Source of the DNA: JANWZL01 sp041640815
GTDB taxonomy: Bacteria; Pseudomonadota; Gammaproteobacteria; Burkholderiales; Thiobacillaceae
Assembly (NCBI GenBank): GCA_041640815.1
Contig: JBEPZO010000022.1
Span: forward strand, 1-30,966
Direction of reading: 5' to 3'
Length of the DNA: 30,966 nucleotides
Positions 14,959 through 23,249 of the stretch are shown here, piece after piece (within the stretch, counting starts at the first letter, position 1; every line of letters begins with the position of its first letter). The notes under the pieces are model-generated. The model saw only the letters and a program-made list of their open reading frames with translations. It was not told where the DNA came from and searched no databases. A program made the translations under genes and the position numbers.

Positions 14959-16188
14959 ATGCCTGTCAACCTCGCCCCACCCGACCCTCACCGCTTGCTG
15001 CCCGTGCCCGGCGTCGAGCTGGGCACCGCTGCCGCCGGCATCAAAAGACCGGGCCGCAAGGACGTGCTGGTGATCAGGATCGCGCCGGATTCGGAGGTCG
15101 TGGGCGTATTCACGCAAAACCGCTTCTGCGCCGCGCCGGTCATCGTGGCGCGCGAACACCTGCACGCCGAAAGCGGCGTGCGGGCGCTGCTCGTCAATAC
15201 CGGCAACGCCAATGCCGGCACCGGCGAGGAGGGCGTCGCCCGGGCGCGCGCGACCTGCACCGCGCTCGCCGAACTGCTCGGCATGAGCGCGCTGCAGGTG
15301 CTGCCCTTCTCCACCGGGGTGATCCTCGAGCCGCTGCCGCACGACAAGATCATCGCCGCCCTGCCGGCGGCGGTGGCGGACTTGCGACCCGACAACTGGT
15401 ACGCCGCCGCCGAGACGATCATGACCACCGATACCGTGCCCAAGGCCGCCTCGCGCCGGCTCGAGCTCAATGGGGTGGAGTTCGTGGTGACCGGCATCGC
15501 CAAGGGCTCCGGCATGATCCACCCGAACATGGCCACCATGCTCGCCTTCATCGCCACCGACGCGCCGGTGTCCTGCGAGGCGCTGGAGGCGATCCTGAGG
15601 GCTGCGGTGAGCCGGTCTTTCAACTGCATCACGGTGGACGGCGACACCTCCACCAACGACGCCTGCATGCTGATCGCCACCGGCGCGACCGAGGCGCCGG
15701 TGATCATGGACGACGCCGATCCCCGCTTCGCCCCGTTGCGCGAGGCAGTGTGCGCGGTGATGGTGGAACTCGCCCAGGCCATCGTGCGCGACGGCGAGGG
15801 GGCGACCAAGTTCATCACCATCGAGGTCTCAGGCGGCCGCGACGAGGCCGAGGCAAAGCGGGTGGCCTATGCCGTGGCCCGTTCCCCCTTGGTGAAGACC
15901 GCCTTCTTCGCTTCCGACCCCAACCTGGGTCGCATCCTGGCGGCGGTCGGCTATGCCGGCATCGACGACCTCGACGTGGGTCGGGTGCGCCTGTACCTGG
16001 GGGATGTGCTGGTGGCGGAGCACGGTGGCCGCGCCGCCGGCTACCGCGAGGAGGACGGCCGCCGGGTGATGGCCGCCGCCGACATCGTGGTGCGCATCGA
16101 GCTCGGCCGCGGGCAGGCTACAGCCACGGTTTGGACCTGCGACCTGTCCTACGATTACGTCAAGATCAACGCCGAGTACCGGACGTGA
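14959..16188 (+). CDS. argJ: Bifunctional glutamate N-acetyltransferase / amino-acid acetyltransferase
   Basis: ArgJ moves the acetyl group from N-acetylornithine to glutamate in the cyclic arginine pathway, and some members also use acetyl-CoA. The 409-residue precursor has the self-cleavage site KGSGMIHPNMATM, with the nucleophilic threonine T193 becoming the first residue of the beta chain. STGVILEPLP (118-127) holds the oxyanion-hole region, and the C-terminus KINAEYRT is typical. The ATG is preceded by AAGAGGAA at good spacing. The stop overlaps the GTG of the next gene (GTGA), the start of a tightly overlapping four-gene run up to 18435. Confidence 0.97.
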   Translation: MPVNLAPPDPHRLLPVPGVELGTAAAGIKRPGRKDVLVIRIAPDSEVVGVFTQNRFCAAPVIVAREHLHAESGVRALLVNTGNANAGTGEEGVARARATCTALAELLGMSALQVLPFSTGVILEPLPHDKIIAALPAAVADLRPDNWYAAAETIMTTDTVPKAASRRLELNGVEFVVTGIAKGSGMIHPNMATMLAFIATDAPVSCEALEAILRAAVSRSFNCITVDGDTSTNDACMLIATGATEAPVIMDDADPRFAPLREAVCAVMVELAQAIVRDGEGATKFITIEVSGGRDEAEAKRVAYAVARSPLVKTAFFASDPNLGRILAAVGYAGIDDLDVGRVRLYLGDVLVAEHGGRAAGYREEDGRRVMAAADIVVRIELGRGQATATVWTCDLSYDYVKINAEYRT

Positions 16189-17072
16189 GCGACCGACTGG
16201 ACGCCTTGCTCAGCCGTGCGGAGGCGCTGCTCGCACGGCTCGAACCCCTGCTGCCGCCCGCGCCGGTGGCCATCGATTGGGCCACGACCCTCGCCTGCCG
16301 CTGGCGCCGTACGGCCTGGCAGGGCTGGCTGGAGCCCGTGTCGGCGCCCGCCTGCACGCCTTGGGAGCGGCTGCGCCACATCGACGCGCAAAAGGCGGCG
16401 CTCGACCGCAACACGCGCCAGTTCGTACTCGGTCTGCCGGCCAACAACGCCCTGCTCACCGGCAGCCGCGGCTGCGGCAAGTCCTCGCTGATCAAGGCCC
16501 TATTGCCCCGCTACGCCAAGCGGGGCCTGCGCCTCGTGGAGGTGGACAAGGCCGACCTCGTCGATCTGCCCCACATCGTGGCGCCGCTGGCCAACGCGCG
16601 CTGGCGCTTCATCCTTTATACCGACGACCTCTCCTTCGAGGCCGACGAGCCGGCTTACAAGCCGCTCAAGGCCGCCCTCGACGGCTCGCTGGCGGGGCTG
16701 CCCGAAAACGTGCTGATCTACGCCACCTCCAACCGCCGCCACCTCATGCCGGAGTACTTCGCCGAGAACGCCGCCACCCAGCACCTGGGCGGCGAGGTGC
16801 GGCCGGCGGACGGCGTCGAGGAGAAGCTCAGCCTCGCCGACCGCTTCGGCCTGCAGCTCAGCTTCTACCCCTTCGCGCAGGACGCCTATCTGGACATCGT
16901 CGCCAGCTGGGTGGAGGCCCTGGGCGGGCGCGCCACCCCGGCCATGCGCGAGCAGGCCTTGCAATGGGCCATCCAGCGCGGTGGCCGCTCGGGGCGCACG
17001 GCGCGGCAGTTCGCGGTGGACTGGGTCGGCCGTCAGGGGCTGCCGGGCAAAAAAGGCGCGGACAAGCCATGA
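16185..17072 (+). CDS. AAA-family ATP-binding protein (DUF815)
   Basis: This 295-residue P-loop protein starts at the GTG that overlaps the argJ stop. It has Walker A GSRGCGKSSLIKAL (about 93-106), Walker B FILYTDDLSF (142-151), and a sensor-1-type asparagine in IYATSNRRHLMPE (about 178-190), followed by a C-terminal helical region with RSGRTARQFAVDWV. These are the marks of the DUF815 AAA ATPases, whose function is unknown; they are found beside argJ and a Nudix gene in many betaproteobacteria (recalled, not searched). Overlaps of 3-4 bases on both sides show tight translational coupling, which suggests shared expression rather than a shared pathway. Confidence 0.85.
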   Translation: MSDRLDALLSRAEALLARLEPLLPPAPVAIDWATTLACRWRRTAWQGWLEPVSAPACTPWERLRHIDAQKAALDRNTRQFVLGLPANNALLTGSRGCGKSSLIKALLPRYAKRGLRLVEVDKADLVDLPHIVAPLANARWRFILYTDDLSFEADEPAYKPLKAALDGSLAGLPENVLIYATSNRRHLMPEYFAENAATQHLGGEVRPADGVEEKLSLADRFGLQLSFYPFAQDAYLDIVASWVEALGGRATPAMREQALQWAIQRGGRSGRTARQFAVDWVGRQGLPGKKGADKP

Positions 17073-18001
17073 CCGAGCGCCTCGCGGTGGCCGCCGCCGT
17101 CATCGAACGCCCTGACGGCGCCTTCCTCATGGCGAGCCGCCCAGCGGGCAGGGCCTACGCCGGCTGGTGGGAGTTCCCCGGCGGTAAGGTGGAGGCCGGC
17201 GAGACGCCGCGTCAGGCCCTCAAGCGCGAATTGCAGGAGGAGTTGGGCATCGACGTCGAGCGCGCCTATCCCTGGCTCACCCTCGATCACGACTACGCGC
17301 ATGCCCGCGTGCGCCTGCATTTCTTCCGCGTCACCGCCTGGCGCGGCACGCCGCAGCCACACGAGGGCCAGGGCCTGGCCTGGGTGCGCGCCGAGCGGCC
17401 CGAGGTGGCGCCCATCCTGCCGGCGAACGGTCCCGTGTTGCGCGCCCTCTGCCTGCCCCTCACCTATGGCATCTCGGCGGCGAGCGAGCTCGGCGTGGAG
17501 CTCTTCCTGCATCGGCTCGAGGCGGCGCTCCAGGGGGGGCTCAAGCTCGTGCAACTGCGCGAGCGGCAACTGCCTGCCGATCGGCTGGCGAGCCTGGCGC
17601 GCGCGGTCGCCGCGCGCTGCCGGGAACATGGCGCCCGCCTGCTGATCAACGACGACGTCGGCCTGGCGGCGCGGCTCAATGCCGGCGTGCACCTGCCCGC
17701 CGCCCACCTCATGCGCCTTCAGCAGCGCCCTGACCTGCCCTGGGTTGGCGCTTCCTGCCACGACGCGGCGGAGCTCGATCACGCTGCAGCGCTGGGGGTG
17801 GATTTCGTCGTGCTCGGCCCGGTGCTGCCCACCGCCTCCCATCCAGGCGCCAGAGCGCTGGGTTGGGACCGGCTGCGCGACCTGGCCGCCGGCCGCGGCC
17901 TGCCGATCTACGCCCTGGGGGGGCTTAGCGCCGCCGATCTGGATGCCGCCCGTGCCGCTGGTGCCCACGGCGTCGCCATGAAGCGGGGGGCCTGGCGGTG
18001 A
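17069..18001 (+). CDS. Nudix hydrolase fused to a thiamine-phosphate-synthase-like domain
   Basis: The 310-residue protein is a natural two-domain fusion. Residues 1-130 form a MutT-type Nudix hydrolase with a perfect Nudix box G39-x5-E45-x7-R53-E54-L-x-E57-E58-x-G60, the group that removes 8-oxo-dGTP from the nucleotide pool. Residues about 132-310 look like thiamine monophosphate synthase ThiE/TenI, with LKLVQLRER, LLINDDVGLAARL, VGASCHDAAEL and FVVLGPVLPTASHPG. The start ATG overlaps the stop of the ATPase gene (ATGA). This fusion is known in gammaproteobacteria and betaproteobacteria; whether the second domain is active is not clear. Confidence 0.92.
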   Translation: MTERLAVAAAVIERPDGAFLMASRPAGRAYAGWWEFPGGKVEAGETPRQALKRELQEELGIDVERAYPWLTLDHDYAHARVRLHFFRVTAWRGTPQPHEGQGLAWVRAERPEVAPILPANGPVLRALCLPLTYGISAASELGVELFLHRLEAALQGGLKLVQLRERQLPADRLASLARAVAARCREHGARLLINDDVGLAARLNAGVHLPAAHLMRLQQRPDLPWVGASCHDAAELDHAAALGVDFVVLGPVLPTASHPGARALGWDRLRDLAAGRGLPIYALGGLSAADLDAARAAGAHGVAMKRGAWR

Positions 18002-18435
18002 CCAGCGCGCGCAGCCATTTCTACCGCCTCGCGCCGATGGCCGTGCTACTCGTGATTGCCCTTTTGGTCTACCTGAATCCGGCGCAGCAAACCGCAGATA
18101 ACCCGCCGCCAGTGCTCGACTGTCCCAACCTCGCCGCCGGCTGTTCCACTTGGCTCGCCGGTCGCGAGGTGCGCGTCGGCATCGAGGGCGAACTCAAGGT
18201 GCTGCAGCCGTTCCAACTCTGGGTACGCGCCGCCGGCGCCCAGCGTGTGCAGGCCACGTTCACCATGGAGGGCATGGACATGGGCTTCAACCTCTATACC
18301 CTGCGTGCCGATCAGGAGGGGGTGTTCCGTGCCCGCGTCACCTTGCCGGTGTGCGTGTCAGGCCGACGCGACTGGGTGATGACCCTGGACATCGATGGCC
18401 GGCAGCTGGCCGTGCCATTTGTTACAGAACTGTAA
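17998..18435 (+). CDS. Membrane-anchored periplasmic protein, FixH/YtkA-like, unknown function
   Basis: The 145-residue product begins at GTG 17998, overlapping the previous stop. A hydrophobic segment at 13-27 (PMAVLLVIALLVYLN) anchors it, with the rest outside the cytoplasm. The exported part has C42 and C49 (DCPNLAAGC), a methionine cluster TMEGMDMG (89-96) and C119 in LPVCVSGRRDWVMTL. The spacing and beta-rich pattern resemble FixH/YtkA-like domains, some of which assist copper assembly into oxidases. I do not recognise a named family and state only that Met/Cys content would allow metal binding. It ends the overlapping argJ run. Confidence 0.75.
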   Translation: MTSARSHFYRLAPMAVLLVIALLVYLNPAQQTADNPPPVLDCPNLAAGCSTWLAGREVRVGIEGELKVLQPFQLWVRAAGAQRVQATFTMEGMDMGFNLYTLRADQEGVFRARVTLPVCVSGRRDWVMTLDIDGRQLAVPFVTEL

Positions 18436-18457
18436 TAATTCCCATCAACAGCGTGGC

Positions 18458-18463
18458 TATAAT
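18458..18463 (+). promoter_or_regulatory. Perfect -10 box upstream of phoU
   Basis: TATAAT lies about 40 bases before the phoU ATG with no good TTGACA 16-18 bases upstream, which hints at an activator. CTGTAATAATT at 18430-18440 resembles one half of a Pho box, but the second half is poor. Confidence 0.35.
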
Positions 18464-18502
18464 CGGCACTAGGCCCATGCCCCGGCCACAAGGAGTGATT
18501 GG

Positions 18503-19201
18503 ATGACCGAACACACCTATAAGCAGTTCGATGTTGAGCTAGAAGCGGTGCGCGCCCGTGTGCTCGAGATGGGCGGACTGGTGGAGGAGCAGATCGAACG
18601 CGCCATCAAAGCCCTCATCGAGGGTGATGTCAAGGCGGCGGGGGAGATCATCGCTGCCGACCATCTGGTCAATGCCCTGGAGGTCGCCACCGACGAGGCC
18701 TGCACCCAGATCATCGCTTTGCGCCAGCCGACGGCCTCCGACCTGCGGCTGATCATCACCATCATCAAGACCATCACCGATCTGGAGCGCATCGGTGACG
18801 AAGCGGCAAAGATCGCCCGCTGCGCGCAGCGGGTCTACGAGGCCGACCGCATCGTCACGCCTCGCTACAGCGAGATCAAATACATGGCCGGGTTAGCGCT
18901 GAAGATGCTGCGCGAGGCGCTTGACGCCTTCGCCCGCCTGGATGTCTCCGCCGCCGCCGCCGTGGCTAGGCAGGACATGGAGGTGGACGAGGAATTCCAT
19001 CACATCACGCGCCACCTCATCACCTACATGATGGAGGATCCGCGCACCATCTCTACCTTCATCGATCTGATGTTCGTGGTCAAGGCCATCGAGCGCATCG
19101 GCGACCATGCCAAGAACATCGCCGAGTACGTGGTGTTCATGGTCAAGGGCAAGGACGTGCGCCACACCAGCCTGGAAGAGCTGGAGAAAGAGGTCGAATA
19201 G
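18503..19201 (+). CDS. phoU: Phosphate signalling protein PhoU
   Basis: PhoU damps the PhoR/PhoB phosphate response and modulates the Pst transporter. The 232-residue protein has two three-helix PhoU domains, with the metal-binding repeat EXXXD pattern seen as DLERIGDEAAKIA (about 92-104) and its counterpart AIERIGDHAKNIAEYV (about 194-209). An AAGGAG ribosome site lies seven bases before the ATG. The usual partners pstSCAB and phoBR are not in the window, so it is a stand-alone gene here. Confidence 0.96.
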   Translation: MTEHTYKQFDVELEAVRARVLEMGGLVEEQIERAIKALIEGDVKAAGEIIAADHLVNALEVATDEACTQIIALRQPTASDLRLIITIIKTITDLERIGDEAAKIARCAQRVYEADRIVTPRYSEIKYMAGLALKMLREALDAFARLDVSAAAAVARQDMEVDEEFHHITRHLITYMMEDPRTISTFIDLMFVVKAIERIGDHAKNIAEYVVFMVKGKDVRHTSLEELEKEVE

Positions 19202-19297
19202 TTTACCCGCGCAAAGCGGCGGCGCTGCGCTAGCCGGGGGAAGGGGCGTCTTGATGTATCTTCAGCGCGAGGCGCTCGCCAGGCCCCGCGCCGTCGC

Positions 19298-19774
19298 TCA
19301 GTGGTATGGGTGCATGCCGCCCGCACCCGTACCGGCGGGGGTGTCGCCGGCACGGCGCACCTCGGCCTGCAAGGCCAGCTCCTGCACGCGGCCTTGCGCG
19401 TCGCGCACCTGCAGGGTCAGCGGCACGCTCTCGCCCGGCTTGAGGGGGGACTTCAGACCGATGAGCATCACATGCAAGCCGCCGGGTTTGAGTTGCACGG
19501 GCTGCCCGGGTTTGACCGGGATCTCGTTCACCCGGCGCATCACCATGACTCCCTTATCCATGGCCATGGTGTGCAGCTCCACCCGCTCGGCAACGGGGCT
19601 TGCGCCGCCGATGAGGCTCACCGGCGCATCCGCGCTCAGATCCATGTACACACCGGCAGCCGGCTGTTTGGGGGCTGTCGCCCGCGTCCAGACATTTTGC
19701 ACATTCAGGCCGCTGGCCGCCATGGCGGGGCTAGAGAGAACAAGCGCCAATAACAGGCTGGATAGGCTACGCAT
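19298..19774 (-). CDS. PCuAC-type periplasmic copper chaperone
   Basis: PCuAC proteins deliver Cu(I) to the CuA or CuB site of cytochrome oxidases in the periplasm. The 158-residue precursor has a signal peptide with cleavage after PAMA (residue 19) and the exact copper motif H68-x10-M79-x21-H101-x-M103, all four ligands present. The C-terminal tail GGMHPYH adds two His and one Met, as in PCuAC proteins that bind a second Cu. It is transcribed convergent to phoU and divergent from the RegB-like gene. The 96 bases after phoU hold no gene. Confidence 0.93.
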   Translation of the reverse strand: MRSLSSLLLALVLSSPAMAASGLNVQNVWTRATAPKQPAAGVYMDLSADAPVSLIGGASPVAERVELHTMAMDKGVMVMRRVNEIPVKPGQPVQLKPGGLHVMLIGLKSPLKPGESVPLTLQVRDAQGRVQELALQAEVRRAGDTPAGTGAGGMHPYH

Positions 19775-19901
19775 CGTTTTTCCTCACGCTCGGTTGCGAA
19801 ACATACATCCTACACCGTCAGCGTAGCTCCGGCGCGGGGTGCGACAATCTGACGCAGGGTCTGCAGCCGGCCAGGCGCTCTTAAGCCGCTAAAATGCCTG
19901 T

Positions 19902-21182
19902 ATGGCGACCCGGTCTGTCCCGTTTCAGCCCTTTGTGCGCTGGTTGCAGAGCGCCTGCCCACCTGCCTCGAGCCCTCCCGCCGAGGCGCGGCGCCGGCTG
20001 CTGCGGGCGCGTCTGTTGCTGGTCGGAGGTGAAGCGCTGGCGCTCGCGCTGGCAGCGAACCTGCCGGTACTGAGCCTGCCCTGGACGCCCTTGCTCGTGC
20101 TGCTCGCCCTGCACGCCCTGCTGCTCGCCCTCTATGCCCTGGCGCAGCGTCATGGCGTGGCGCAAGGGCCGCTCGCCATCTTCGGTCACCTGTTGGCGGA
20201 TACCGCCTTCATCGCCGCCTTGGTCTATTTCAGCGGCGGCTATGCCAACCCCTTCATCTCTTTGCTGTTGCTTCCCCTCGTGCTGACCGCGGCGATTTTG
20301 CCGAGCCACTATGCCTGGCTCATGACCGGCGTGGTGGCGAGCCTCTACACCCTGCTCATGACACACTATCAGCCGCTTAAGCTCAACCTCACCGACCGCG
20401 AGGCAGGGGATTTGCACCTGACCGGCATGTGGCTGAGCTTTCTCTTCACGGCCATCCTCGTCGCGGCCTTCGTCGCCCGCTTGCAGGCCGACGTGCGCGC
20501 GCGCGACCGGGCCCTGGCCGAGGCGAGGGAGGCAGCCTTGCGCGATGAGCAGCTCTTCGCCCTCGGCATGCAGGCGGCCGCCGCCGCGCATGACCTGGCC
20601 ACGCCGCTATCCACCCTCGGGCTCGAACTCGACACCTTGCGTAGCGAGTACGCCAATGACGACGAACTCGCGCCGGCCCTCGAGGCCATGAGCGGCCAGA
20701 TCGCACGCATGCAGGCGGTGCTTGCGCGCCTACGGGCCTTCGCCGGCAGGGCGCGCAGCGCAGCGCCGCCGATCCTGCCGGCCGATGCCTGGCTGGGCGA
20801 GCTAGTGCAGCACTGGCAGCTCATGCGCCCGCAGGCGCGCGTCGTCCTGCATGTGGCGGGCAGCCCACCTGCCCCGCGCATCGCCGATGAGCCGCTTCTT
20901 GCCTCTTGCCTGATCACCCTGCTCAACAATGCCGCCGACGAATCGCCGCAGGCCATCGACCTGGAACTGATGTGGTCGAACACCGCCATCGAGTTCCGCG
21001 TATCGGACCGCGGGGCGGGATTCACGGCGCGCGCGAGCAAGACCGAAGGGTGGGGGGTGGGTCTACAGCTGGCCGCCGCCGCCATGGACCGGCTGGGGGG
21101 CGAGCTGGAGCTCACACCGCGTCCTGGCGGCGGCACTTTGGCCCGGGTAGTCTTACCCAACACGACCCATGCCGCATCCTGA
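19902..21182 (+). CDS. regB: RegB/PrrB-type redox sensor histidine kinase
   Basis: This 426-residue kinase has six likely membrane helices (about 35-190), with the quinone-site motif GGYANPF (112-118) that typifies RegB/PrrB/ActS, then a cytoplasmic H-box AHDLATPLS (H230 as phosphoacceptor), N-box LLNNAADES (N342), and ATP-binding boxes SDRGAGF (368-374) and GWGVGLQL (383-390). RegB of Rhodobacter senses the quinone pool and redox state and controls photosynthesis, CO2 fixation, hydrogenase and respiration through RegA. The redox Cys of RegB lies 40 residues after the H-box His, and here that region (about 250-300) has no Cys. It overlaps the response regulator gene by 14 bases. A TAAAAT at 19890-19895 ends six bases before the ATG, too close for a normal promoter. 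Confidence 0.88.
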   Translation: MATRSVPFQPFVRWLQSACPPASSPPAEARRRLLRARLLLVGGEALALALAANLPVLSLPWTPLLVLLALHALLLALYALAQRHGVAQGPLAIFGHLLADTAFIAALVYFSGGYANPFISLLLLPLVLTAAILPSHYAWLMTGVVASLYTLLMTHYQPLKLNLTDREAGDLHLTGMWLSFLFTAILVAAFVARLQADVRARDRALAEAREAALRDEQLFALGMQAAAAAHDLATPLSTLGLELDTLRSEYANDDELAPALEAMSGQIARMQAVLARLRAFAGRARSAAPPILPADAWLGELVQHWQLMRPQARVVLHVAGSPPAPRIADEPLLASCLITLLNNAADESPQAIDLELMWSNTAIEFRVSDRGAGFTARASKTEGWGVGLQLAAAAMDRLGGELELTPRPGGGTLARVVLPNTTHAAS

Positions 21183-21723
21183 TCCGAGCCACGCCTCGCT
21201 ACGCATCCTCATCGTCGACGACGATGCCGCCTACGCCGAGACCTTGGCGCGCGCCTTGTCACGGCGGGGGCATTCGGTGCAGACCGCGGCGCAGCCGGAG
21301 GCCGCCTTGGCCCTGCTGGCTAAGGCCGCATACGATGCCGTCATCCTCGACCTCAAGCTGGGCATGGACTCGGGATTGCGCTACATCGCACCGATGCGGG
21401 CGCTGCGGCCGCGGCTCAGTATCCTGCTGTTGACCGGCTATGCCAGCATCGCCACCGCGGTGGAGGCGATCAAGCTGGGGGCCGTGCATTATTTGCCCAA
21501 GCCGGCGGGGGTGGATGAGATCCTGGCTGCCCTCGGCCGCAAGGCGGGCGATGCAGAGGTTCCGCCGCCGCCGACCCGGATGTCGGTGGAGCGACTGGAG
21601 TGGGAGCACATCCAGCGGGTGCTGGCGGAGCACGGTGGCAACATCTCCGCCACCGCGCGCGCGCTCAAGATGCATCGGCGCACGCTACAGCGCAAGTTGG
21701 CGAAGCGACCGGTGCGCGAATGA
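21169..21723 (+). CDS. regA: RegA/PrrA-type response regulator
   Basis: A 184-residue regulator of the ActR/RegA/PrrA class. The receiver has the acidic pocket D17-D19, phosphoacceptor D61 in VILDLKLG, T89 and K111, followed by a proline-rich linker (VPPPPTR) and a Fis-type helix-turn-helix at about 154-177 (HGGNISATARALKMHRR). It overlaps the sensor gene, so the pair is co-translated. In other proteobacteria this regulator controls hydrogenase, so the hox operon 11 kb away is a plausible target; the link is inferred. It is convergent with hslV, 28 bases apart. Confidence 0.92.
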   Translation: MPHPDPSHASLRILIVDDDAAYAETLARALSRRGHSVQTAAQPEAALALLAKAAYDAVILDLKLGMDSGLRYIAPMRALRPRLSILLLTGYASIATAVEAIKLGAVHYLPKPAGVDEILAALGRKAGDAEVPPPPTRMSVERLEWEHIQRVLAEHGGNISATARALKMHRRTLQRKLAKRPVRE

Positions 21724-21751
21724 CCCCAACTCGACGCTGGCCAGGTTACCC

Positions 21752-22306
21752 TCAGCTCGCCCCCAGCGTCTCGACGATGATATTGCGATTGGTGTAGATG
21801 CACAGGTCGGCGGCGATGGCCATCGCCTCGGCGACGATGCGCTCGGCTGGCAGCTGGGTATGTTCCAGCAAGGCACGCGCCGCCGCTTGCGCATATGGGC
21901 CGCCGCTGCCGATGGCGGCGATGCCCAGTTCCGGCTCCAGCACGTCGCCGGCGCCGGAGAGGATCAGGGTCGTCTCGCTGTCGGCCACCGTGAGCATCGC
22001 CTCCAGCCGGCGCAGCATGCGGTCGGTGCGCCAGTCTTTGGCCAGTTCCACGGCGCTGCGCGTCAGGTGCCCCTGGTGTTTCTCCAGCTTGGCCTCGAAG
22101 CGCTCGAACAGGGTGAAGGCATCGGCCGTGCTGCCGGCGAAGCCGGCCAGCACGCGCTCCTTGTACAGCCGCCGCACCTTGCGCGCAGTGGCCTTGACCA
22201 CGACCTGGCCGAGCGTGACCTGCCCATCGCCGGCCATGGCCACCTGCGCACCGCGGCGCACGCACAGGATGGTGGTGCCGTGCCAGACGGGTATCAGTTC
22301 CGACAC
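21752..22306 (-). CDS. hslV: ATP-dependent protease subunit HslV (ClpQ)
   Basis: HslV is the threonine protease that forms the core of HslVU. The segment TTILCVRRG is the mature N-terminus, with T11 as nucleophile after a ten-residue propeptide. GDGQVTLG, KVRRLY and AGFAGSTADAFTLFERFE are family-typical. I chose GTG 22304-22306, which is preceded by GGAGAA at good spacing and gives 184 residues; an ATG at 22328-22330 would add eight residues and has no ribosome site. In most bacteria hslU follows directly. Here the next bases downstream (21724-21751) end at the convergent regA, so HslU is not encoded next to HslV. Confidence 0.92.
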   Translation of the reverse strand: MSELIPVWHGTTILCVRRGAQVAMAGDGQVTLGQVVVKATARKVRRLYKERVLAGFAGSTADAFTLFERFEAKLEKHQGHLTRSAVELAKDWRTDRMLRRLEAMLTVADSETTLILSGAGDVLEPELGIAAIGSGGPYAQAAARALLEHTQLPAERIVAEAMAIAADLCIYTNRNIIVETLGAS

Positions 22307-22531
22307 GATCGTATTCTCCGCACACGGCATCTGAGTGTTAAGCTAGCCGAAAGCTGTAAAACAACGTCGTTAGCGCGAGACGAAACGTTGCCAGAAAAGT
22401 ATAAGAGGATCTTTCTGATTGGGACTCGCAGTTAAACCATACACTTTCGCAGCGACGTAGATTTGCTCTATAGTTTTGTTTTCCGGCAAACTCCGCATGC
22501 GTGGGGCAATCTGTGAACCTGGGAGCAGCAG

Positions 22532-22801
22532 CTACGCTCTTTCGCTTGAGGTGGGGAGCGTTGTCTGCTTACTGGCGCGTCTTGGTGGCACAGGGTCGTG
22601 ACCGCCCGGGTGCCAAGGATGGCAGCGACAGATGCGCCGCAAGGCTAACCAGCTACCCTTAAGTGCCCCATGTGTGAGCACGGCTTGCCGAGCGTAATCT
22701 GAGCAGGTTGGCAGGAAACGGCATTGGTTACCAACCCAGGGCGAGAGCACATACTGATAGAAGCGGATCAGTCTGACAATAAGTCGCTGTGCTAGGTTCA
22801 T
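22532..22801 (-). CDS. yidD: Membrane protein insertion efficiency factor YidD
   Basis: This 89-residue protein matches YidD: SPWVGNQCRFLPTCSDYA near residues 19-36, then HGALKGSWLALRRICRCHPW and GGHDPVP. YidD normally lies between rnpA and yidC. Here it stands alone, flanked by gene-free stretches, which may be a relocated or extra copy. The C-terminal 17 residues after PVPPRRA are not conserved. Function is to help insertion of proteins into the inner membrane. Confidence 0.85.
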   Translation of the reverse strand: MNLAQRLIVRLIRFYQYVLSPWVGNQCRFLPTCSDYARQAVLTHGALKGSWLALRRICRCHPWHPGGHDPVPPRRASKQTTLPTSSERA

Positions 22802-23249
22802 CGCCGGCGCCTAAGCTCTCTTGGCATTGCCACACTCCACACCACACGCGCGTGTAGCCCAACGCAACACCTGCCTGAGGGTTTGGCAGGCTGAGACGAT
22901 AAAGGAAACCTTACCTAACTTGCTGCGTGGGCGCATTGCTGCGCTGAGAGGGCAACGACTTCGGCTACGCAGCTCAAGCAGCTGCGCAGATGGTGGCCTC
23001 CGCCAAACTTCGTTTTGACTCCGCCGCAACGACGTTGTCGCTGCCTCGGTTAACTCATAGCTGTCTTGCGGCAAGCCGCACCGTGCGGTAGGCCTTCCAT
23101 CCCGCTAGCGGCGTTCTGCAGAGTTCCCATAAAGAGATGATGGGATGACAAATCACCTCACCCTAGGCTAAGGCGCAAGCGAGTTTTGCAAGCATAAGCG
23201 ACCATCTTCCGCTGCCCAGAGAGCTTTATGGTCATTGTCTCATCGTTTA
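22802..23249. other. Intergenic, no recognised gene
   Basis: This 448-bp stretch between yidD and dksA holds open frames on both strands (minus 22811-23074, plus 22821-23018), neither with a known family. The sequence CAACGACGTTGT at 23025-23036 is repeated inverted near 22362-22372. I found no tmRNA, 6S, SRP or RNase P RNA signature. Confidence 0.4.

Noticed and set aside
22861..22912. TPP riboswitch suggested by GCTGAGA
   Set aside because: The second conserved part (ACCTGATCTGG-like) is missing and no thiamine gene follows.
22811..23074. 87-codon minus-strand frame between yidD and dksA
   Set aside because: No known family and a competing frame on the plus strand; kept as unassigned sequence only.
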